This document shows, one piece after another, positions 1 to 8,837 of a stretch of 64,000 bases of DNA (its first letter is position 1; every line of letters starts with the position of its first letter). The DNA is from Pseudorhodoplanes sp. Lineage in GTDB: Bacteria; Pseudomonadota; Alphaproteobacteria; Rhizobiales; Xanthobacteraceae. The notes below the pieces were generated by a model. That model was given only the letters and a program-made list of their open reading frames with translations. It was not told the DNA's origin and did not search any database. A program made the translations under genes and the position numbers. The stretch is from assembly GCA_022843165.1 (NCBI GenBank), contig JALHOD010000004.1, positions 62,001 to 126,000 on the forward strand, written 5' to 3'.

Positions 1-152
1 CATTGCACTTCCCTCATTCCCAGTTTGGCGAAGATTAGTGCATGATTTAGATGATTTTGCGAGCATTGCCCGGAGACCCCCTTGAGATAGGTCAAGTCCT
101 GCCCCGACACCCCGCCTATCGTTTCCCGCATTCGCCTTGGAAAGGATTAAGC

Positions 153-680
153 ATGAGGTTCTGGCCCCCGCGACCGGGTTCACCTGACATTGCCGCCACC
201 AGAGCCGCTATGGTTTTGGCGTTCATCGCCTTCAATCCATCTCCCGTCATTGCCCAGCGTGCGGTTGATTCGCCATTCCCCGCCCTTCAAGGTTCGTGGT
301 CCGGCAGCGGCACGATTGCCTTGTCCGACGGAACGAAGGAGCGTATTCGCTGCCGCGCCACATATCGCCTCGGTTCGAGCAGCGCAAATCTCCGGCTCGA
401 CTTGAGCTGCGAAGGCGACAGTTCCCGCTTCGTGCTCGAGAGCCAAATCAGCTATCGTGATGGTGCGCTTTCCGGCAATTGGGGAGAGTCGACCCGCGCA
501 ACCGGCGGCAGCATCGAAGGCCAAGCTACCGGCAACCGGATCCAGGTCAGAGCCAGCGGGCAGACCTTCACAGCGCTCTTGTCGATGACGACGCGCGGCG
601 AGCGGCAATCGATCTCGATTGAATCGCCCGGCAGCCAGATGTCGGAAGTGGCGATCACGCTCACACGCAGTTCCCGCTGA
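153..680 (+). CDS. Hypothetical exported protein
   Basis: A 175-residue protein that I do not recognise by family. The ATG at 153 is preferred over the upstream in-frame start at 51 because it follows an AAAGGA ribosome site at 141-146 and gives a hydrophobic N-terminal segment ending in a VIAQ-like cleavage site. The mature part is rich in Ser, Gly and Thr, reads like a beta-rich periplasmic domain, and has two Cys residues that could form a disulfide. It sits alone upstream of the mla operon, separated by about 100 bases holding a tRNA-like remnant on the other strand. Function is unknown; export is inferred only from the signal-like N-terminus. Confidence 0.7.
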   Translation: MRFWPPRPGSPDIAATRAAMVLAFIAFNPSPVIAQRAVDSPFPALQGSWSGSGTIALSDGTKERIRCRATYRLGSSSANLRLDLSCEGDSSRFVLESQISYRDGALSGNWGESTRATGGSIEGQATGNRIQVRASGQTFTALLSMTTRGERQSISIESPGSQMSEVAITLTRSSR

Positions 681-697
681 TCGCCGCCGGGTTGCTG

Positions 698-758
698 GGG
701 ATACGGGCGACCTCGAAGAATTGAGCCATGTCAATGCTCTACCAGGTGAGCTAATCCC
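698..758 (-). pseudogene. Degenerate tRNA-like remnant
   Basis: On the minus strand this reads as GGGAT, TA, then a perfect D-arm (GCTC, loop ACCTGGTA, GAGC), a short anticodon-like stem TTGA/TCAA, a T-loop-like TTCGAGGTC, and ATCCC, which pairs with the first five bases. It spans about 61 nt, against about 72 or more for a complete tRNA; the missing bases fall in the variable loop and T-stem. It is best read as a decayed or deleted tRNA copy. No amino-acid identity can be assigned. Confidence 0.45.
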
Positions 759-783
759 TGTTGGAACCTCAAACTGGACGAGA

Positions 784-1926
784 ATGATCATGGCCGTCAG
801 TCCCTCGCTGATCTGCAACGCCGCTGGCGAACGGTTAGAATTGGAGCCAACCGGCGCCTGGACGACCGCGCATTCCGAGGCGCTTGAAGCGCTGGTGACA
901 GGGGTGGCGGAGCGGGTTGCGGCCGCACGCAAGCTTGCGATCAACATGGCGGGGGTGCGCGAACTCGATACGCTCGGTGCATGGCTGCTGGAAAAGCTGA
1001 TCCGTAGCTGCGATGACCGCGGGATCGAAGCGCAGTTCCAGGCGCTGCCTGACCGTTATCGCGGACTGCTCGACGAGGTGCGCCGGGTGAACCGCGGCGT
1101 GGCAGAAAAGCCGCGCAGCCAGACCAAACTGATCGTCTGGCTTGAGATGGTCGGCCGCGCCGCTATCGATCTCAAAGCCGATTTCATCACCTTCCTGGAA
1201 ATGCTGGCGGCATTGAGCTTTGCGATCGCACGCGTGGTCATGCGGCCGCAGACATTCCGGCTGACCTCCGCCGTACATCATCTCTATCGCGTAGGATGGC
1301 AAGCGATACCGATCATGTTCCTGATCACTTTTCTGATCGGAAGCATCATTGCGCAACAGGGCATTTTCCACTTTCGTAAATTCGGAGCAGACGCCTATGT
1401 GGTCGACATGGTGGGGATTCTGGTCCTGCGCGAGATTGGAGTCCTGATCGTCTCGATCATGGTGGCGGGCCGATCCGGCAGCGCCTATACGGCTGAACTC
1501 GGCTCGATGAAGATGCGCGAGGAGATCGATGCCTTGCGCACGATGGGATTCGATCCGGTCGAGGTTCTGATCCTGCCGCGGGTGCTCGCGCTCGTCATCG
1601 CGCTGCCGATCCTCGCCTTCCTCGGATCGATGGCGGCGCTCTACGGCGGAGGTCTGGTGGCTTGGCTCTATGGCGGGATGAGCCCCGAGATATTCATGGC
1701 CCGACTGCAGGAATCCGTCTCCATCACTCATTTCCAGGTCGGCATCATCAAGTCGCCTTTCATGGCGCTGGTGATCGGGATTGTGGCCTGCAGCGAGGGA
1801 CTGCGCGTGAAGGGGAGCGCCGAATCGCTCGGCCTGCAGACCACGAATTCGGTGGTGAAGGCGATCTTCCTCGTCATCGTGCTGGATGGCGCATTCGCGA
1901 TCTTCTTCGCTTCAATCGGAATGTGA
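784..1926 (+). CDS. mlaE: MlaE-type ABC transporter permease with N-terminal STAS domain
   Basis: Inner-membrane permease of an Mla-type system that moves phospholipids between the membranes of the envelope. Residues about 15-100 form a STAS-like domain, so the MlaB function is fused to the permease, a known alphaproteobacterial arrangement. Residues about 125-380 are the MlaE domain, with several hydrophobic helices and the conserved stretch around AGRSGSAYTAELGSM. I chose the ATG at 784 (790 is also possible); the longer reading frame from 619 runs back through the upstream gene. It is followed after 4 bases by the ATPase gene, so the two are probably cotranslated. Confidence 0.9.
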   Translation: MIMAVSPSLICNAAGERLELEPTGAWTTAHSEALEALVTGVAERVAAARKLAINMAGVRELDTLGAWLLEKLIRSCDDRGIEAQFQALPDRYRGLLDEVRRVNRGVAEKPRSQTKLIVWLEMVGRAAIDLKADFITFLEMLAALSFAIARVVMRPQTFRLTSAVHHLYRVGWQAIPIMFLITFLIGSIIAQQGIFHFRKFGADAYVVDMVGILVLREIGVLIVSIMVAGRSGSAYTAELGSMKMREEIDALRTMGFDPVEVLILPRVLALVIALPILAFLGSMAALYGGGLVAWLYGGMSPEIFMARLQESVSITHFQVGIIKSPFMALVIGIVACSEGLRVKGSAESLGLQTTNSVVKAIFLVIVLDGAFAIFFASIGM

Positions 1927-1930
1927 TGCA

Positions 1931-2710
1931 ATGGCGAGCCCGGAAACCGATATCGTCATCCGCGTGCGCGACCTGGTCGTCGGTTTCGGCAGCCAGGTCG
2001 TTCTCGATCACCTGTCGCTCGATGTGCAGCGCGGAGAAATTCTGGGGCTGGTCGGCGCGTCGGGCGGCGGCAAGTCGGTCCTGCTGCGAACCATCATCGG
2101 TCTGATCCCGAAACGCGCGGGCAACATCGAAGTGATGGGGCTCGATCGTGATACCGCAGATCCCGAAGAGACGCGCGCCGTCGAGCGCCGCTGGGGCATC
2201 CTGTTCCAGCAGGGCGCGTTGTTCTCCTCGCTGACGGTTCGCCAAAACATCCAGTTCCCGATGCGGGAAGGCCATCATCTCTCACAAGGATTGATGGACG
2301 AACTCGCCAATGCCAAGCTTGAAATGGTCGGCTTGACCCTGAGCGACGGAAACAAATTTCCATCCGAACTCTCCGGCGGCATGGTCAAGCGCGCGGCGCT
2401 TGCCCGCGCGCTCGCACTCGATCCGGAAATCATGTTCCTCGACGAGCCGACATCCGGTCTCGATCCGATTTTGGCGGGCGATTTCGACACACTCATCCGG
2501 ACCTTGCAGAAAACGCTCGGCTTCACCGTCTTCATGGTCACACACGATCTTCACAGCCTACATGCGGTGTGCGACCGGATTGCAGCTCTCGCGGACGGAA
2601 AGATCGTGGCGATCGGTCCGATCGCGGAGCTGCTCGCCTCAGATCACCCCTGGGTCAAATCATATTTCCAAGGCAAACGCGCACGTGTCATCACACGCGC
2701 CACGAATTGA
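1931..2710 (+). CDS. mlaF: MlaF-type ABC transporter ATP-binding protein
   Basis: ATPase subunit (259 residues) that energises the Mla lipid transporter on the cytoplasmic face. It carries a Walker A GASGGGKS at about 42-49, an LSGGM signature preceding the Walker B FLDEPTSGLD, and a switch histidine in VTHD. LSGGM rather than LSGGQ is typical of the MlaF family. The ATG at 1931 lies just after the mlaE stop and matches family length; the upstream in-frame start at 1886 would overlap mlaE. The gene is the middle one of mlaE-mlaF-mlaD. Confidence 0.92.
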   Translation: MASPETDIVIRVRDLVVGFGSQVVLDHLSLDVQRGEILGLVGASGGGKSVLLRTIIGLIPKRAGNIEVMGLDRDTADPEETRAVERRWGILFQQGALFSSLTVRQNIQFPMREGHHLSQGLMDELANAKLEMVGLTLSDGNKFPSELSGGMVKRAALARALALDPEIMFLDEPTSGLDPILAGDFDTLIRTLQKTLGFTVFMVTHDLHSLHAVCDRIAALADGKIVAIGPIAELLASDHPWVKSYFQGKRARVITRATN

Positions 2711-2721
2711 GGTCGCTATCC

Positions 2722-3837
2722 ATGGAAACCCGCGCACCCTATGCCCTGATCGGCCTTCTCGTGCTCACTGCGATCGGCGCCGTCTTCGGATTTGTCTACT
2801 GGCTCAACAACGCTGGCGGACTCGGCAGGCGGATCGTCTATGAAGTCAGGTTCGAAAATACCGTGTCAGGATTACTCAAAGGCGCCGGTGTCTTATTCAA
2901 TGGCATCCGGGTCGGAGAGGTGATCGATCTCCAGCTCAACGCCGACAACCCACGACAGATAACCGCAAGGATCGCGGTGGCCGATAACACCCCGGTGCGC
3001 GCCGATACCCATGTGGGCCTGGAATTCCAGGGGCTCACCGGCGTTCCGGTGATCGCGCTGGAAGGGCGCAGCAATATGCCGCCGCCCTCCGCCTCCGCCG
3101 CAATGCCGGTGCTGACGGCCGATCCGGGCGCGGGCATCAGCATGACGCAGGCCGCGCGCGACGCGCTGCGGCGGCTTGAAGGCCTGCTGGCGGAAAATTC
3201 CGAGCCTCTACGCGACACGATTGCGAATTTCAAGACCTTCTCGGCGGCGCTCGCGCGCAATTCCGATCGGCTAGATGGAATCATAACCGGCGTCGAGCGA
3301 CTGACCGGCGCCGGGCCCGCCGCCGCGCCTCAAGTCATTTACGACTTGAGCGCTCCGAGAATCTTCCCGGCCATCAATGCGGCGCCGTCTGGTCAGCTCA
3401 GCATTCTGGAGCCAACGGCCGTCCTGATGTTCGATACACAGAAAATCTTGGTTCGGCCGAGTGGCTCAGAGGGCCCGACCTTTTCGACTGCGCGATGGAG
3501 CGACAATCTCCCGAAGCTTCTTCAGGCTCGAATCATTCAGAGTTTCGAAAACGCCAATCTGTTGCGCTCGGTCGCGCGGCCGATGGAAAGCCTCACCGCC
3601 AGCCATCAGCTTCTGGTCGACGTCCGGAGCTTTCAGCTCTCGTTGTCCCCGACCCCAACGGCCGAAGTGGAATTTGCGGCGAAGATCCTCAGCGACAATG
3701 GACGAATTGTCGATGCACGAATCTTTCGAGCGGCCGTTCCATCGGCCACAGACGCGCGTGCGGCAGCCACCGCACTAGACGAAGCTTTTGGCAAGGTTGC
3801 GGTCGAGCTCGTTGTTTGGGCCGCAGGAGTGATTTGA
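2722..3837 (+). CDS. mlaD: MlaD (MCE-domain) protein fused to an ABC_trans_aux/PqiC-like domain
   Basis: Residues about 8-28 are a membrane anchor, and about 40-115 are an MCE/MlaD domain (around FENTVSGLLKGAGVLFNG) that forms the periplasmic lipid-binding ring. Residues about 140-190 are a helical linker. From about 205 to 371 the sequence resembles the ABC-type transport auxiliary lipoprotein family (PqiC, DUF330), starting near YDLSAPRIF and ending in a conserved LDEAFGKV stretch. In many relatives the two parts are separate genes and the second has a lipobox; here it has none and is tethered through the MCE anchor. It starts 11 bases after mlaF and ends the operon. Confidence 0.85.
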   Translation: METRAPYALIGLLVLTAIGAVFGFVYWLNNAGGLGRRIVYEVRFENTVSGLLKGAGVLFNGIRVGEVIDLQLNADNPRQITARIAVADNTPVRADTHVGLEFQGLTGVPVIALEGRSNMPPPSASAAMPVLTADPGAGISMTQAARDALRRLEGLLAENSEPLRDTIANFKTFSAALARNSDRLDGIITGVERLTGAGPAAAPQVIYDLSAPRIFPAINAAPSGQLSILEPTAVLMFDTQKILVRPSGSEGPTFSTARWSDNLPKLLQARIIQSFENANLLRSVARPMESLTASHQLLVDVRSFQLSLSPTPTAEVEFAAKILSDNGRIVDARIFRAAVPSATDARAAATALDEAFGKVAVELVVWAAGVI

Positions 3838-3885
3838 GCGGCGAGCTGTCCGCTACAGATGGTTGCCTGCCAGAGCAGATTCCGA

Positions 3886-4148
3886 TCAGATTGAACCATA
3901 TCCTGCGGCGCGGAAGTAGTTTGTACATTCGTCTGGTATGAATGCGTTGAATGCGTCTGCGATTGCGGCTTCCAAGGCCTAGACGCTTCCGGTGGCGGCG
4001 CTCGTCACCCCGCTCTCGCGCCACTCCTTCACAAAGCGCACCGCGCTCGCCGGCGAGACCCCAAACCGCTCCGCCCCGCGCGCCGCGACATGCCGCCTTC
4101 AACCGCTCGGATGACTCTGATCCGTAGATCTTCAGACAAGGGATTCAC
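3886..4148 (-). pseudogene. IS630-family transposase remnant, internally deleted and frameshifted
   Basis: From a GTG at 4148 the minus strand reads an IS630 N-terminal helix-turn-helix (SEDLRIRVIRAVEGGMSRR). A one-base frameshift follows, then AERFGVSPASAVRFVKEW continues in another frame to a stop at 3979-3981. Immediately after, in a further frame, comes a typical IS630 C-terminal tail (EAAIADAFNAFIPDECTNYF, then AAGY) ending at 3886. Almost the whole DDE catalytic core is missing. This is a non-autonomous scar; a weak CTGTCYGCT motif occurs near both edges but I could not define terminal repeats. Confidence 0.75.
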
Positions 4149-4188
4149 CCTATGTGCTGGCCCCCTTGTCCAGCAGACAGGGTGAATC
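4142..4188. repeat. Imperfect palindrome at the edge of the IS630 scar
   Basis: GATTCACCCT at 4142-4151 is the inverse complement of AGGGTGAATC at 4179-4188. Inside it, TGCTGG (4155-4160) pairs with CCAGCA (4170-4175). The resulting stem-loop overlaps the start of the IS630 remnant and may be its terminal structure or a REP-like intergenic element. Confidence 0.6.
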
Positions 4189-4241
4189 AGAATTCGCGGC
4201 TTATGGGACTCCCAAACGATTCAATGCTGTCAGGTTTTGCT

Positions 4242-5495
4242 CTAGCGCGCGCCCGGCCGGCGCTGCATGTGCTCCAGCACCGACACATGCGGCCAGCAAT
4301 CGACCTTGAGACTGTTCGCCTTCTGGTAGACGCCGAGCGCCGATCGCGTGAGCATCCCGGCCTTGCCGTCGATCTTGTCCTTGTACAGCCCGCGCGCGGC
4401 CATGATGCGCTGCATCTCCTCGACCTGCGCGGTCTTGAGCTGTTCGGATTTGCCCCAGAGCTGCGCAAAGGCGCCGCCGCCGGCGATGCGGTCGGCGAGA
4501 TTGCCGACAAACAGCACATAGAGATCCGAGAAATTGTAGTCCTTGATCACGAAGTAGTTCTTCGTGGTCAGGAAGGACGGGCCAAGACTTCCTTCCGGCT
4601 GCAGCACCGAGGCGCTTTCCAGCAAGTCTGCATTGCTCGGCTTCTGGTTCTGCACGGGGGTGAAGCCGAGCCGTATCCATTCATGCATCGGCCGTGTCGC
4701 CTCCGGCACCGCCTGCGTGCAATCGAAGCGCGCCGGCGCCTTCACCTCGTAAGCCCAGCGCACGCCGCGCTGCCACCCCTTGCTCGCAAGCTGCCTGGCC
4801 GCCGCCGCCAACGCATCCGGCACCGACCTGAAAATATCGGCGCGGCCGTCGCCGTCGAAATCGACGGCGTGCTTGTAGAACTCGGTCGGCAGGAATTGCG
4901 TGAGCCCCATCGCCCCGCCCCAGGAGCTTTTCATGTCGACGAGTTTGACATGACCATCCTGCAGCATCTTCAGCGCGGCGAGAAATTCGGCGCGGAACAT
5001 GTCCTTGCGGCGGCCGGTATAAGCCTGCGTCGCCAGCACGCGGATCGCATTGTGCGGCAGCCGGGCCGCACCGAACGCCGTCTCGCGGCCCCAGATCGCC
5101 AGCACGACGGAAGGCGGCACACCGAATTGCTGTTCGATCTTCGCCAGCGTCGCGCGATGCTCGGCGGCGAGCTTGCGGCCCTGCTCGGCCAGCCGCGCCA
5201 GCGATGATTCCTTCAGATAGTCCGCCGGGGTCTGCACGAATTCGGCCTGCGCCGGCTGCTTGTCCGGGCGTCCCGGAATGACAAGATCGGGCAGCGACAG
5301 ATCCGGCTCAAGCCCGCGCGTCGCCTCGTCAAAGACCTTGCGCGAGACCCCGAGCTTCTGCGCCTCGGGCCAGACACCCTGCAGCCATTGCTGGAAGGCG
5401 ACATTGCCGGACTGCGCAACCGCTCCGGAATGAAAGGCCAGAAGGATGACGGCCGCCGCGACAATCCAGTGCACGCACGCGGCGGTCCGGATCAT
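4242..5495 (-). CDS. Lytic murein transglycosylase, MltB/SltB type, with peptidoglycan-binding domain
   Basis: Periplasmic enzyme cleaving the MurNAc-GlcNAc bond of peptidoglycan with anhydro-product formation. The start at 5495 gives a clear signal peptide (residues 1-28, ending in AVAQ). The GH103-like catalytic domain follows, with the catalytic Glu at about 138 in AIWGRETAFG and the typical MGLTQFLPTEFYKHAVDFDG stretch near 230. A peptidoglycan-binding domain occupies about 355-410. The longer frame from 5600 only adds non-signal sequence overlapping the neighbouring gene. It is 417 residues, normal for alphaproteobacterial MltB-family enzymes, and lies 14 bases after the YqhA-family gene. 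Confidence 0.92.
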   Translation of the reverse strand: MIRTAACVHWIVAAAVILLAFHSGAVAQSGNVAFQQWLQGVWPEAQKLGVSRKVFDEATRGLEPDLSLPDLVIPGRPDKQPAQAEFVQTPADYLKESSLARLAEQGRKLAAEHRATLAKIEQQFGVPPSVVLAIWGRETAFGAARLPHNAIRVLATQAYTGRRKDMFRAEFLAALKMLQDGHVKLVDMKSSWGGAMGLTQFLPTEFYKHAVDFDGDGRADIFRSVPDALAAAARQLASKGWQRGVRWAYEVKAPARFDCTQAVPEATRPMHEWIRLGFTPVQNQKPSNADLLESASVLQPEGSLGPSFLTTKNYFVIKDYNFSDLYVLFVGNLADRIAGGGAFAQLWGKSEQLKTAQVEEMQRIMAARGLYKDKIDGKAGMLTRSALGVYQKANSLKVDCWPHVSVLEHMQRRPGAR

Positions 5496-5508
5496 CGCCC
5501 GTGTCCCG

Positions 5509-6087
5509 TCAATGCGCGCCGTCTTTGTGAGGCTGCGGCTCGTGATAGCCCATGCGGTCGACCATCGAGATGCCGATCGCCGAGAGAATGAACACCACAT
5601 GGATGATGGTCTGCCACATCACACCTTCGGCGGTGAAATTCGCCTTCGGCGTGCCGAGATTGCCGGCCTCGATGAAGGTGCGCAGCAGATGGATTGAGGA
5701 AATGCCGATGATCGCCATCGCCAGCTTGATCTTCAGCACGCTGGCATTGACGTGGCTGAGCCATTCCGGCTGGTCGGGATGGCCCTGCAATCCGAGCCGC
5801 GAGACGAAGGTCTCGTAGCCGCCGACAATCACCATCACCAGCAGGTTGGAAATCATCACCACGTCGATCAGGCCGAGCACCACCAGCATGATCTGCTGTT
5901 CGGTGAACTCGTAGGCATGGAGGACGAGGTGGTACAGTTCCTTGAGGAACAGGAAGACATAGACGCCCTGCGCCACGATCAGTCCGACATAAAGCGGCAA
6001 TTGCAGCCAGCGCGAACCGAAGATGAGCTGCGGCAGCGGCCGCAGGCCGGGGGCATCGACGATGGGGGTTTCAGGGGTCATCGACAT
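5509..6087 (-). CDS. YqhA / TIGR00645 family inner-membrane protein
   Basis: A 192-residue membrane protein with three or four hydrophobic segments (about 27-50, 66-90, 122-140 and 158-178), matching the YqhA/UPF0114 family by order and by the LVVLGLIDVVMISNLLVMVI core. The biochemical role of the family is unknown. The start may be 6087 or 6081. It lies between ettA and the lytic transglycosylase on the same strand and may share a transcript with the latter, given the 14-base gap. Confidence 0.85.
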   Translation of the reverse strand: MSMTPETPIVDAPGLRPLPQLIFGSRWLQLPLYVGLIVAQGVYVFLFLKELYHLVLHAYEFTEQQIMLVVLGLIDVVMISNLLVMVIVGGYETFVSRLGLQGHPDQPEWLSHVNASVLKIKLAMAIIGISSIHLLRTFIEAGNLGTPKANFTAEGVMWQTIIHVVFILSAIGISMVDRMGYHEPQPHKDGAH

Positions 6088-6138
6088 TGTGGGGTCACCG
6101 AAGAGAGGAAGATCCGACGCCTGTGCGAGATACCACGC

Positions 6139-7794
6139 TCAACGTGTCAATTTTTTGTACTTGATGCGATGCGGGATGGTCGCGTCCGTACCCAGCCGGC
6201 GCATCTTGTCGGCCTCGTAATCCTGGAAATTGCCTTCGAACCATTCGACATGGCTGTCGCCCTCGAAGGCCAGCATGTGGGTCGCGATGCGGTCGAGGAA
6301 CCAGCGATCATGGCTGATGATCACGGCGCAGCCGGCAAAATCCTCCAGCGCCTCTTCCAAGGCCCGCAAGGTATCGACGTCGAGATCGTTGGTCGGTTCG
6401 TCGAGCAGCAGAACGTTGGCGCCCGATTTCAGCATCTTGGCAAGATGCACGCGGTTGCGCTCGCCGCCCGAGAGCTGGCCGACCTTCTTCTGCTGGTCGG
6501 CGCCCTTGAAATTGAACGCCGAGCAATAGGCGCGTGAATTGACCTCGCGCTTGCCGAGCTGCAGCACGTCGGCGCCGCCGGAGATTTCCTCCCAGATCGA
6601 CTTGCTGCCGTCGAGCGAGTCGCGGGACTGGTCAACATAACCGAGATGCACCGACTCGCCGATCTTGATGCTGCCGCCGTCGGGCTTTTCCTGGCCGGTG
6701 ATCATGCGGAACAAGGTGGTCTTGCCGGCGCCGTTCGGGCCGATCACGCCGACAATGCCGCCGGGCGGCAGCTTGAAGGTGAGATTGTCGATCAGCAGCA
6801 GGTCGCCGAAGCTCTTGGTGAGGCCTTCGAAGTCGATGACGTTCTGGCCGAGCCGTTCGGTGACGGGAATGACGATCTGCGCCGTGGTGGTCTGTTTCTC
6901 GCCCGCCTTCTTGAGCAGGTCCTCATAGCGCTGATAGCGCGCCTTCGACTTGGCCTGGCGGGCTTTGGGCGAGGCCGCGATCCATTCCTGTTCGGCCGCC
7001 AATGTACGCTGGCGCGACTCTTCCTCGCGGCCTTCCTGCTCCAGCCGCTTCTGCTTCTGGCCGAGCCAGGAAGTGTAGTTGCCCTGATAGGGAATGCCCT
7101 TGCCGCGATCGAGCTCCAGAATCCAGCCCGTCACGTTGTCGAGGAAGTAGCGGTCATGGGTGACGATCAGGATGGCGCCGGGATAGTTGCGCAGATGGCC
7201 TTCCAGCCAGGCCACCGATTCCGCGTCCAGATGGTTGGTCGGCTCGTCGAGCAGCAGCAGGTCGGGCGCATCCAGCAACAGCTTGCACAGCGCGACGCGA
7301 CGGCGCTCGCCGCCTGACAGTTTCGTCACATCGGCATCGTCGGCCGGGCAGCGCAGCGCGTCCATCGCCTGATCGACCTTGGAATCGAGATCCCACAGCC
7401 CCTTGGCCTCGATCTCGTCCTGCAGCTTGGTCATCTCGTCGGCGGTCTCGTCGGAATAGTTCATGGCAAGCTCGTTGTAGCGATCGAGAATCGCCTTCTG
7501 CTTGCCGACGCCTTCCATGACGTTCTCGCGCACGGTCTTTTTCGGATCGAGCTGCGGTTCCTGCTCGAGATAGCCGACGCGGGCGCCCTCGGCGACCCAG
7601 GCCTCGCCGGAATAGTCCTTGTCGATGCCGGCCATGATCCGCAGCAGGGTGGACTTGCCGGACCCGTTGACGCCGAGCACGCCGATCTTGGCATCCGGAT
7701 AGAATTGCAGGTGGATGTTCTCGAGCACCTTGCGGTTGCCCGGATAGGCCTTGGTCAGCCCCTGCATGAAATAGATGAATTGGCGGCCGTTCAT
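6139..7794 (-). CDS. ettA: Energy-dependent translational throttle EttA (ABC-F)
   Basis: Soluble ABC-F ATPase that binds the ribosomal E site and gates the first elongation steps according to ATP/ADP ratio. Two ATPase cassettes are visible: Walker [10 protein letters not shown] near residue 40 with signature [15 protein letters not shown], and GPNGAGKTT near 355 with [15 protein letters not shown]. An inter-domain linker rich in Arg, Lys, Glu and Gln lies between them. At 551 residues it has the usual EttA length. A leader of about 750 bases without genes precedes it. Confidence 0.95.
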   Translation of the reverse strand: MNGRQFIYFMQGLTKAYPGNRKVLENIHLQFYPDAKIGVLGVNGSGKSTLLRIMAGIDKDYSGEAWVAEGARVGYLEQEPQLDPKKTVRENVMEGVGKQKAILDRYNELAMNYSDETADEMTKLQDEIEAKGLWDLDSKVDQAMDALRCPADDADVTKLSGGERRRVALCKLLLDAPDLLLLDEPTNHLDAESVAWLEGHLRNYPGAILIVTHDRYFLDNVTGWILELDRGKGIPYQGNYTSWLGQKQKRLEQEGREEESRQRTLAAEQEWIAASPKARQAKSKARYQRYEDLLKKAGEKQTTTAQIVIPVTERLGQNVIDFEGLTKSFGDLLLIDNLTFKLPPGGIVGVIGPNGAGKTTLFRMITGQEKPDGGSIKIGESVHLGYVDQSRDSLDGSKSIWEEISGGADVLQLGKREVNSRAYCSAFNFKGADQQKKVGQLSGGERNRVHLAKMLKSGANVLLLDEPTNDLDVDTLRALEEALEDFAGCAVIISHDRWFLDRIATHMLAFEGDSHVEWFEGNFQDYEADKMRRLGTDATIPHRIKYKKLTR

Positions 7795-7799
7795 TCTGG

Positions 7800-8540
7800 T
7801 CTCGTCCTGTCGGCGGGCAACACGCCGCCCGCCGCGCCCGGGGCGCTTGGCGACGCAATGTCAGGGAAAAGCAGCGCTGATGTAGCCATGCGGGGCTGAA
7901 AGGGCAAGACAGGGGTGAAAGGGCAAGCGGGGCGCGCGTCATCGCCCGTATTGTTGGAGGCGCCGGGTGCGCCTTTATTCCAGCTTCCGTCCCTTCTCCC
8001 CTTGCCGGAGGCAAGGGCGCGCGGAACGCCGGGCTCTCAGCCTGCCCGCGGCCCCGTGCGGCAATGTGAGTTGGCCACACGAGATTGCAGTCACCACGGA
8101 AAGCCGAAAATTCCGGCGTTCCGCGCGCGGCGTTTGAGGCTTGCTCCGCAAGACCCCCGGCGGACTTCGTTTCAGGACCGTCGCCGGTCCTATCCACCGC
8201 TGCGGGGCGCTGGCAAAGGCCCGGGCAGTATGACGCCGCCCACAGCCTCCGCCGTCATATCCCCAGCGACGCACGATGCGGCGCGTCGGGACCTTGCGGC
8301 TTGGGCCGCCGCGCTTGAAGTGTGCGTCTCACACCCCGGCGCGGCCACCGCACCCTGCCCCGCATCTCATGACGCTGATCAGACGCCCCTTGCGTGGAGC
8401 AGGATGTAAAGGGTTATAATCCTACTAGGAATAGAGTCAAGCACAACAACCCGAGTGACTAGAGGCGCCCAGGGCAAAATGGCGCAGATTGTGTAAAATA
8501 GCCTCCACAACCGATTATTGACCATTGTTTTATATGGTTG
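7800..8540. repeat. Gene-free, hairpin-rich intergenic region
   Basis: About 740 bases without a credible gene. A 16-bp perfect inverted repeat links GCGCGCGGAACGCCGG (8017-8032) with its complement at 8113-8128. Smaller hairpins include CTTGCC-GGA-GGCAAG (8001-8015), CTTGC-TCC-GCAAG (8140-8152) and a GGACCG/CGGTCC stem after 8160. The composition resembles dispersed intergenic repeats common in Rhizobiales. After about 8400 the DNA becomes AT-rich and presumably holds the brnT promoter. Confidence 0.5.
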
Positions 8541-8549
8541 AATTGCCAT

Positions 8550-8837
8550 ATGATTGGGCGCGGATCGCAGTTCGAATGGGACCCGGCGAAGGACCGGCTG
8601 AACCGGGAGAAACACGGCGTTGCGTTCCGCACGGCGCAGCAGGCCTTCTTCGATCCGCGCCGCGTGATCGCCGAAGACCTCGACCACAGCGGCACGGAGC
8701 AACGCTATTTCTGCTTCGGCTGGGTGGAGGGCGGCGTGATGACGGTGCGCTTCACCTGGCGCGAGGGGCGCATTCGCATTTTTGGCGCGGGCTACTGGCG
8801 GAAGGGCAAGACGATCCATGAGCAGCAAGAGCGTTAA
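8550..8837 (+). CDS. brnT: BrnT family toxin
   Basis: Type II toxin of the BrnT/BrnA class, a RelE-like ribonuclease that inhibits translation. Its 95 residues show the family signature: FEWDPAKDRLNREKHGVAF at the N-terminus, the YFCFGWVEG strand, and RIFGAGYWRKGK at the C-terminus carrying the conserved basic residues. I chose the ATG at 8550 (MIGRGSQFEW) over 8538. It precedes and overlaps its antitoxin by 20 bases, the usual toxin-first order. An ACCAT/ATGGT inverted pair just upstream could be the BrnA operator. Confidence 0.9.
   Translation: MIGRGSQFEWDPAKDRLNREKHGVAFRTAQQAFFDPRRVIAEDLDHSGTEQRYFCFGWVEGGVMTVRFTWREGRIRIFGAGYWRKGKTIHEQQER

Noticed and set aside
180-947. Long minus-strand frame opposite the exported protein and mlaE start
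   Set aside because: Its low-complexity Arg/Ala/Ser composition is typical of an antisense shadow in GC-rich DNA, and it overlaps real genes.
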